Origin: an uncultured Alphaproteobacteria bacterium
GTDB taxonomy: Bacteria; Pseudomonadota; Alphaproteobacteria; Rickettsiales; UBA1997
DNA length: 8,628 bases
Assembly: GCA_903837365.1 (NCBI GenBank)
Contig: CAILUF010000105.1
Location: forward strand, 1-8,628
Direction of reading: 5' to 3'
In this document: piece after piece, positions 5,787-8,628 of the stretch
How positions within the stretch are numbered: the first letter of the stretch is position 1
How the letters are laid out: each line of letters begins with the position of its first letter
The notes under the pieces: generated by a model
Databases searched by the model: none
What the model saw: the letters and a program-made list of their open reading frames with translations, nothing else
Told to the model about the DNA's origin: nothing
Position numbers and translations under genes: made by a program

Positions 5787-7619
5787 TTATGGTTTTGGCA
5801 ATAATTTATATTTTTGATTTTTTTGTGGCGCATAAATTTCAAAATAATTTTTAAATTCATCTTCAACGACAAAAATTAACAAAGGATTTTTATCTTTTTT
5901 ATCAAGCTTAAAAAGATCCCATAAAATATAGCGTTTATGACCGTTTTTGTAGGTTTCGCTCAATTTTATTTCACTATCAAAAATAGTTTCGATTACCGAT
6001 AAATTCCAATTGGCATTTTCACTTTCAAGAATTTTGTTTTTAGTATTTTTTGCTTTAATTTTTTCTTTGGATTTTTTATCTTCTTTCGCTTTTTGAGCAT
6101 TTTTTTTCTTGGTTTTTTTGGCATCTTTTTTGATGTCTTTTTTGTCCTCTTCATCTTCCTGGTTTTCTTCATCGCTAAGAATTATCTCTTCTTCTTGTTG
6201 AGCGTCTAGGTCAAGAACTTCATCATCTTGATTAGAATTATTTGTTAATGAGTTATTGGTATTATCTGTTAAAGTTGTTAATTGTTCAGTGTTTTTATCA
6301 TCTTTTATGTTTTTTGTTATATCTTGTTTTTTATTATTTTTATTTAGTGGTTTTGATGTATCTCTAACAATTGCTGTTAAAGATGTTATATTGGCAAAAT
6401 TAGCTCCCAAATCCGCGTCAGAACTATCGCGAAGAAAATATAAATTGAATGCCAAAGTCAATGGTTTGTCGCTAATTTTCCACAAGAAAGTTGTTTTAAG
6501 ATTATCAATTGTATTATCATCAATGCGATGTTTTTTTAAAAATTTAACAATTTTATTTACTAATTTTGGATAGGCTTTTAGATCTTCTTTGAAATTGGTT
6601 TGATAGTTTCTGCTATCAACACTGATAAGACGCCATTCTTCCTTGTAATTATGAAAAACTGGATCAACTTCGCCAAATCTTTTTTGCCATTTAGTTAAAT
6701 AATTATGATTAATTAAAATACGTTTTTGATGAAATTTTCCTTGATTAACAATTCTGTCATCAAGGTTTTTTTTATCATTTTTTTCGAGATAATGTTTTTT
6801 TATAAAATCATTTATTTTTTCGATGTTTATTTTTTTATTATCATTTTGAGCTAGAGCTATTAACTCTGGTTTTTCGCGTAATTTTTTAGAAGCAAATTGT
6901 AGCGATGAAATATCAGCATCAATTGCTTTTTTGACAATTTCTTCGTCATTTTTAAGAGTAAATGGTGCATATTTTAGTATCATCCCATTATCTCTAATCG
7001 CCATTTGCGCAATCTCAGGAATTGATCTAATTCGATCGGAAGCATATTGATAATTTTGTGAATCGAAATCAATCATCTTAGTCATAAATGGTTTGTCATC
7101 AAGTAAACTCCAGCCAGCAAAGCGTAAAGCATCGCGATTAATGTAAGTCATTTCTTCCATAAAATACGGATCCTTTCTAACTTCAGGAGCGCAAAGCTGA
7201 ATAATTTTTGGATTAATTTTTACCAAACGTTTGATAAAATTAATATCTTGTTGAAGTTCGAAAGAGGCTTCGGCAAATAAATTATAATCAATCATTACCA
7301 ATTGCATAAAAAGTTTGCGATCATTTTTAAAGCAATCGGGAAGTTCGGCTAATGTGTTTGGACTGCCATTTTGTATTTCGCTAATAATTGCTTGATGATA
7401 AAGCGCGGTATTTCTGCATGTATCAACAAAATTTTGCGGATTATTTGGGTAATTATCATCGCCAAAAGCGAGATTATTATTGGCAAAAAAAATTAACAAA
7501 AAACATAAAAAACATTCGCTAATTCTTTTTTTAGAATTACTGAGTTGATTATTAATAATAACTAAAGGCGAATATTTTTTAATAAGGTTTATTTTGTAAT
7601 TATTTTTAATAAAAATCAT
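5787..7619 (-). CDS. Predicted exported DUF4116-like repeat protein
   Basis: Unnamed 610-residue protein. The N-terminus is long and basic, then FLCFLLIFFANNNLAFG (37-53) resembles a signal peptide core with cleavage near AFG-DD. The n-region of about 35 residues is unusually long, but no later start codon fits. Residues 98-247 are six consecutive repeats of exactly 25 residues without gaps, with a partial seventh after; the pattern ends in L/Y/F-x-x-A-x-x-x-L and recurs with a D near position 3. This resembles DUF4116, found in proteins of amoeba-associated bacteria and viruses. A disordered linker follows: Asn/Thr-rich (about 425-465), acidic (466-492), then Lys-rich (493-527). A final compact domain (about 535-605) carries HKRYILWDLFKLD and LLIFVVEDEF. 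It begins 18 bases after nuoK and probably shares its transcript. Function is unknown; a periplasmic, surface or secreted protein-binding role is inference. Confidence 0.8.
   Translation of the reverse strand: MIFIKNNYKINLIKKYSPLVIINNQLSNSKKRISECFLCFLLIFFANNNLAFGDDNYPNNPQNFVDTCRNTALYHQAIISEIQNGSPNTLAELPDCFKNDRKLFMQLVMIDYNLFAEASFELQQDINFIKRLVKINPKIIQLCAPEVRKDPYFMEEMTYINRDALRFAGWSLLDDKPFMTKMIDFDSQNYQYASDRIRSIPEIAQMAIRDNGMILKYAPFTLKNDEEIVKKAIDADISSLQFASKKLREKPELIALAQNDNKKINIEKINDFIKKHYLEKNDKKNLDDRIVNQGKFHQKRILINHNYLTKWQKRFGEVDPVFHNYKEEWRLISVDSRNYQTNFKEDLKAYPKLVNKIVKFLKKHRIDDNTIDNLKTTFLWKISDKPLTLAFNLYFLRDSSDADLGANFANITSLTAIVRDTSKPLNKNNKKQDITKNIKDDKNTEQLTTLTDNTNNSLTNNSNQDDEVLDLDAQQEEEIILSDEENQEDEEDKKDIKKDAKKTKKKNAQKAKEDKKSKEKIKAKNTKNKILESENANWNLSVIETIFDSEIKLSETYKNGHKRYILWDLFKLDKKDKNPLLIFVVEDEFKNYFEIYAPQKNQKYKLLPKP
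6879..7328 (-). repeat. Six 75-bp coding repeats (25 residues each)
   Basis: The DNA encodes residues 98-122, 123-147, 148-172, 173-197, 198-222 and 223-247 of the exported protein. Each unit has D or P near positions 3-4, a helix with I/M/F near positions 6 and 10, and an aromatic/Leu-x-x-A-x-x-x-L/I/V ending (for example LKYAPFTL and LQFASKKL). Units are diverged at the nucleotide level, so the duplication is old and the period is kept by selection on the protein fold, probably an alpha solenoid. Confidence 0.8.
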
Positions 7620-7637
7620 TTTGCAATTAAGCTTAAT

Positions 7638-7958
7638 TTAGCTTTTGAGTGAAGAGGCATCCTCAATTTCAATGCTATGGCGATTGTGAAAATATACCAC
7701 AAGAATAGCAAGACCAATTGCAGCCTCTGCTCCTGCAACAGTAAGGACAAAAATGGCAAAAATTTGTCCCATAATATCTTGCAAATATACCGAAAATGCT
7801 ACGAAGTTAATATTGACACTGAGAAGCATCAACTCAATTGACATTAAAAGCGAAATAACATTTTTGCGATTTAAAAAAATTCCGCTAATGCCGATACAAA
7901 AAAGTAGCGCTGAAACGATAATAAAATTTTGTTGAGCAATTCCGTTGATAATATTCAT
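7638..7958 (-). CDS. nuoK: NADH-quinone oxidoreductase subunit K
   Basis: Membrane subunit of respiratory complex I and part of its antiporter-like proton path. The 106-residue product (E. coli about 100) has three hydrophobic helices: about 11-30, 33-57 and 64-90. E42 in [10 protein letters not shown] and E78 in [11 protein letters not shown] are 36 residues apart, exactly like the functional E36 and E72 of E. coli NuoK. The start is the ATG at 7956-7958, giving [12 protein letters not shown]; an upstream in-frame TTG at 8000 would overlap nuoJ and adds a non-family leader. It follows nuoJ after four bases, so translation is probably coupled. Downstream, nuoL is expected but a repeat protein is found instead. 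Confidence 0.95.
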   Translation of the reverse strand: MNIINGIAQQNFIIVSALLFCIGISGIFLNRKNVISLLMSIELMLLSVNINFVAFSVYLQDIMGQIFAIFVLTVAGAEAAIGLAILVVYFHNRHSIEIEDASSLKS

Positions 7959-7962
7959 AGTT

Positions 7963-8580
7963 TTACAAATTAATTCCAGTATTAGGTTCGACCTTAACAA
8001 TTTCTATCGAAGTTGATTTATTGCGCGCAACTTGTTGACCAATTTGTTGTTTGCGAATATAGCGCATTTCATCTTTGAGGGTTAAGACGATTGCGCCAAT
8101 CATCGCTACAAACAAAATTGCTCCTGCAATTTCAAAGGGTAGGGCGAAATCGGTATATAAAACTTTGCCAATTGATTCAACATTGCCAATATCTTGATTG
8201 ATTGGATAAAGAGTTTTGGTCTCGTAAAATTTCACTCGTGAAAAATTGCTGATAACTAAAATTTCAAAAAACATTATGGCGCTAATTAAAATGAAAATTG
8301 GTCTTTTTTTATTAACGGCATTTTTAATTTTAATATCGATATCAAGCATCATCACCACAAATAAAAACAATACGGCAATTGCTCCAACGTAAACAACGAT
8401 GAGTAATGTTGCGATAAATTCAGCTCCCAGTAAAACAAATAATGCGGACGCATTAATGAAAGCTAAAATTAAAAACATTATTGCCACGATCATGTTGCGC
8501 GAACTAATAACGACTATCGAGCTAGCAATAAGAACGCTTGCAAAAATGTAAAATAAAATTAGCGGAAAAGTTAAAATCAT
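7963..8580 (-). CDS. nuoJ: NADH-quinone oxidoreductase subunit J
   Basis: Membrane subunit of complex I. The 205-residue product has the expected five hydrophobic segments: about 4-24, 29-51, 56-79, 95-112 and 147-167. The family signature is clear in [21 protein letters not shown], with a conserved Glu (E54) and Tyr (Y64) in the third helix region, and again in [19 protein letters not shown] near the end. A basic C-terminal tail of about 35 residues is typical of alphaproteobacterial NuoJ. The ATG at 8578-8580 is in the normal place. The 48 bases upstream to the window edge are A/T-rich with no visible promoter, so the transcript probably begins further upstream, likely with nuoI, which is not in the window. 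Confidence 0.96.
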   Translation of the reverse strand: MILTFPLILFYIFASVLIASSIVVISSRNMIVAIMFLILAFINASALFVLLGAEFIATLLIVVYVGAIAVLFLFVVMMLDIDIKIKNAVNKKRPIFILISAIMFFEILVISNFSRVKFYETKTLYPINQDIGNVESIGKVLYTDFALPFEIAGAILFVAMIGAIVLTLKDEMRYIRKQQIGQQVARNKSTSIEIVKVEPNTGINL

Positions 8581-8628
8581 AAAAAAATTTGGTTAATTTC
8601 ACAAAAATTTAATTTAAAATTTTTAGCA

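Noticed and set aside
6256..6573. Plus-strand frame of 105 codons with a hydrophobic start like a signal peptide.
   Set aside because: Antisense to the Lys/Asp/Asn-rich linker of the repeat protein, which yields hydrophobic codons on the other strand.
7625..7638. Perfect 14-bp palindrome AATTAAGCTTAATT between nuoK and the repeat gene.
   Set aside because: It overlaps the nuoK stop codon in A/T-rich DNA and has no loop or T tract to act as a terminator; chance is the simplest explanation.

Overview
The window is AT-rich DNA from an alphaproteobacterium, most likely a reduced, host-associated Rickettsiales/Holosporales-type bacterium. Pointers are the alphaproteobacterial style of the ribonuclease E and NADH dehydrogenase (NuoJ, NuoK) proteins, strong A/T bias, near absence of Shine-Dalgarno sites, an eroding gene, palindromic intergenic repeats, and large proteins of the kind seen in intracellular bacteria. 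The order-level placement is inference.

Layout. 1-400 is non-coding or repeat-derived. It has two copies of a 43-bp palindrome-containing repeat, a strong hairpin (184-232), and a hairpin just beyond the end of rne. 401-2368 (-) is rne, ribonuclease E/G, with all catalytic and zinc-link residues visible. 2369-2831 is a 463-bp AT-rich intergenic region with a candidate promoter for rne and several inverted repeats. 2832-3154 (-) is a gene not evident from simple ORF calling: a cutA (divalent-cation tolerance protein) homologue that has lost its ATG, has a one-base frameshift in a run of seven A, and has a premature TAG. Its 5' end touches the start of a divergent short glycerophosphodiester phosphodiesterase-like gene (3153-3836, +). 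3943-5712 (+) is a 589-residue protein I do not recognise, ending in a GC-richer, repetitive tail. A bidirectional terminator (5754-5772) separates it from the convergent operon that follows.

5787-8580 (-) reads nuoJ, nuoK, then a 610-residue predicted exported protein with six gap-free 25-residue repeats resembling DUF4116. The three genes are tightly spaced and look co-transcribed. NuoJ and NuoK are membrane subunits of respiratory complex I; the usual next gene, nuoL, is not there, and the repeat protein occupies its place.

No tRNA, rRNA, CRISPR array, transposase or phage gene was seen. The most informative points are the decaying (or slippage-rescued) cutA, the repeat protein inside the nuo operon, and the paired repeats at the left edge.
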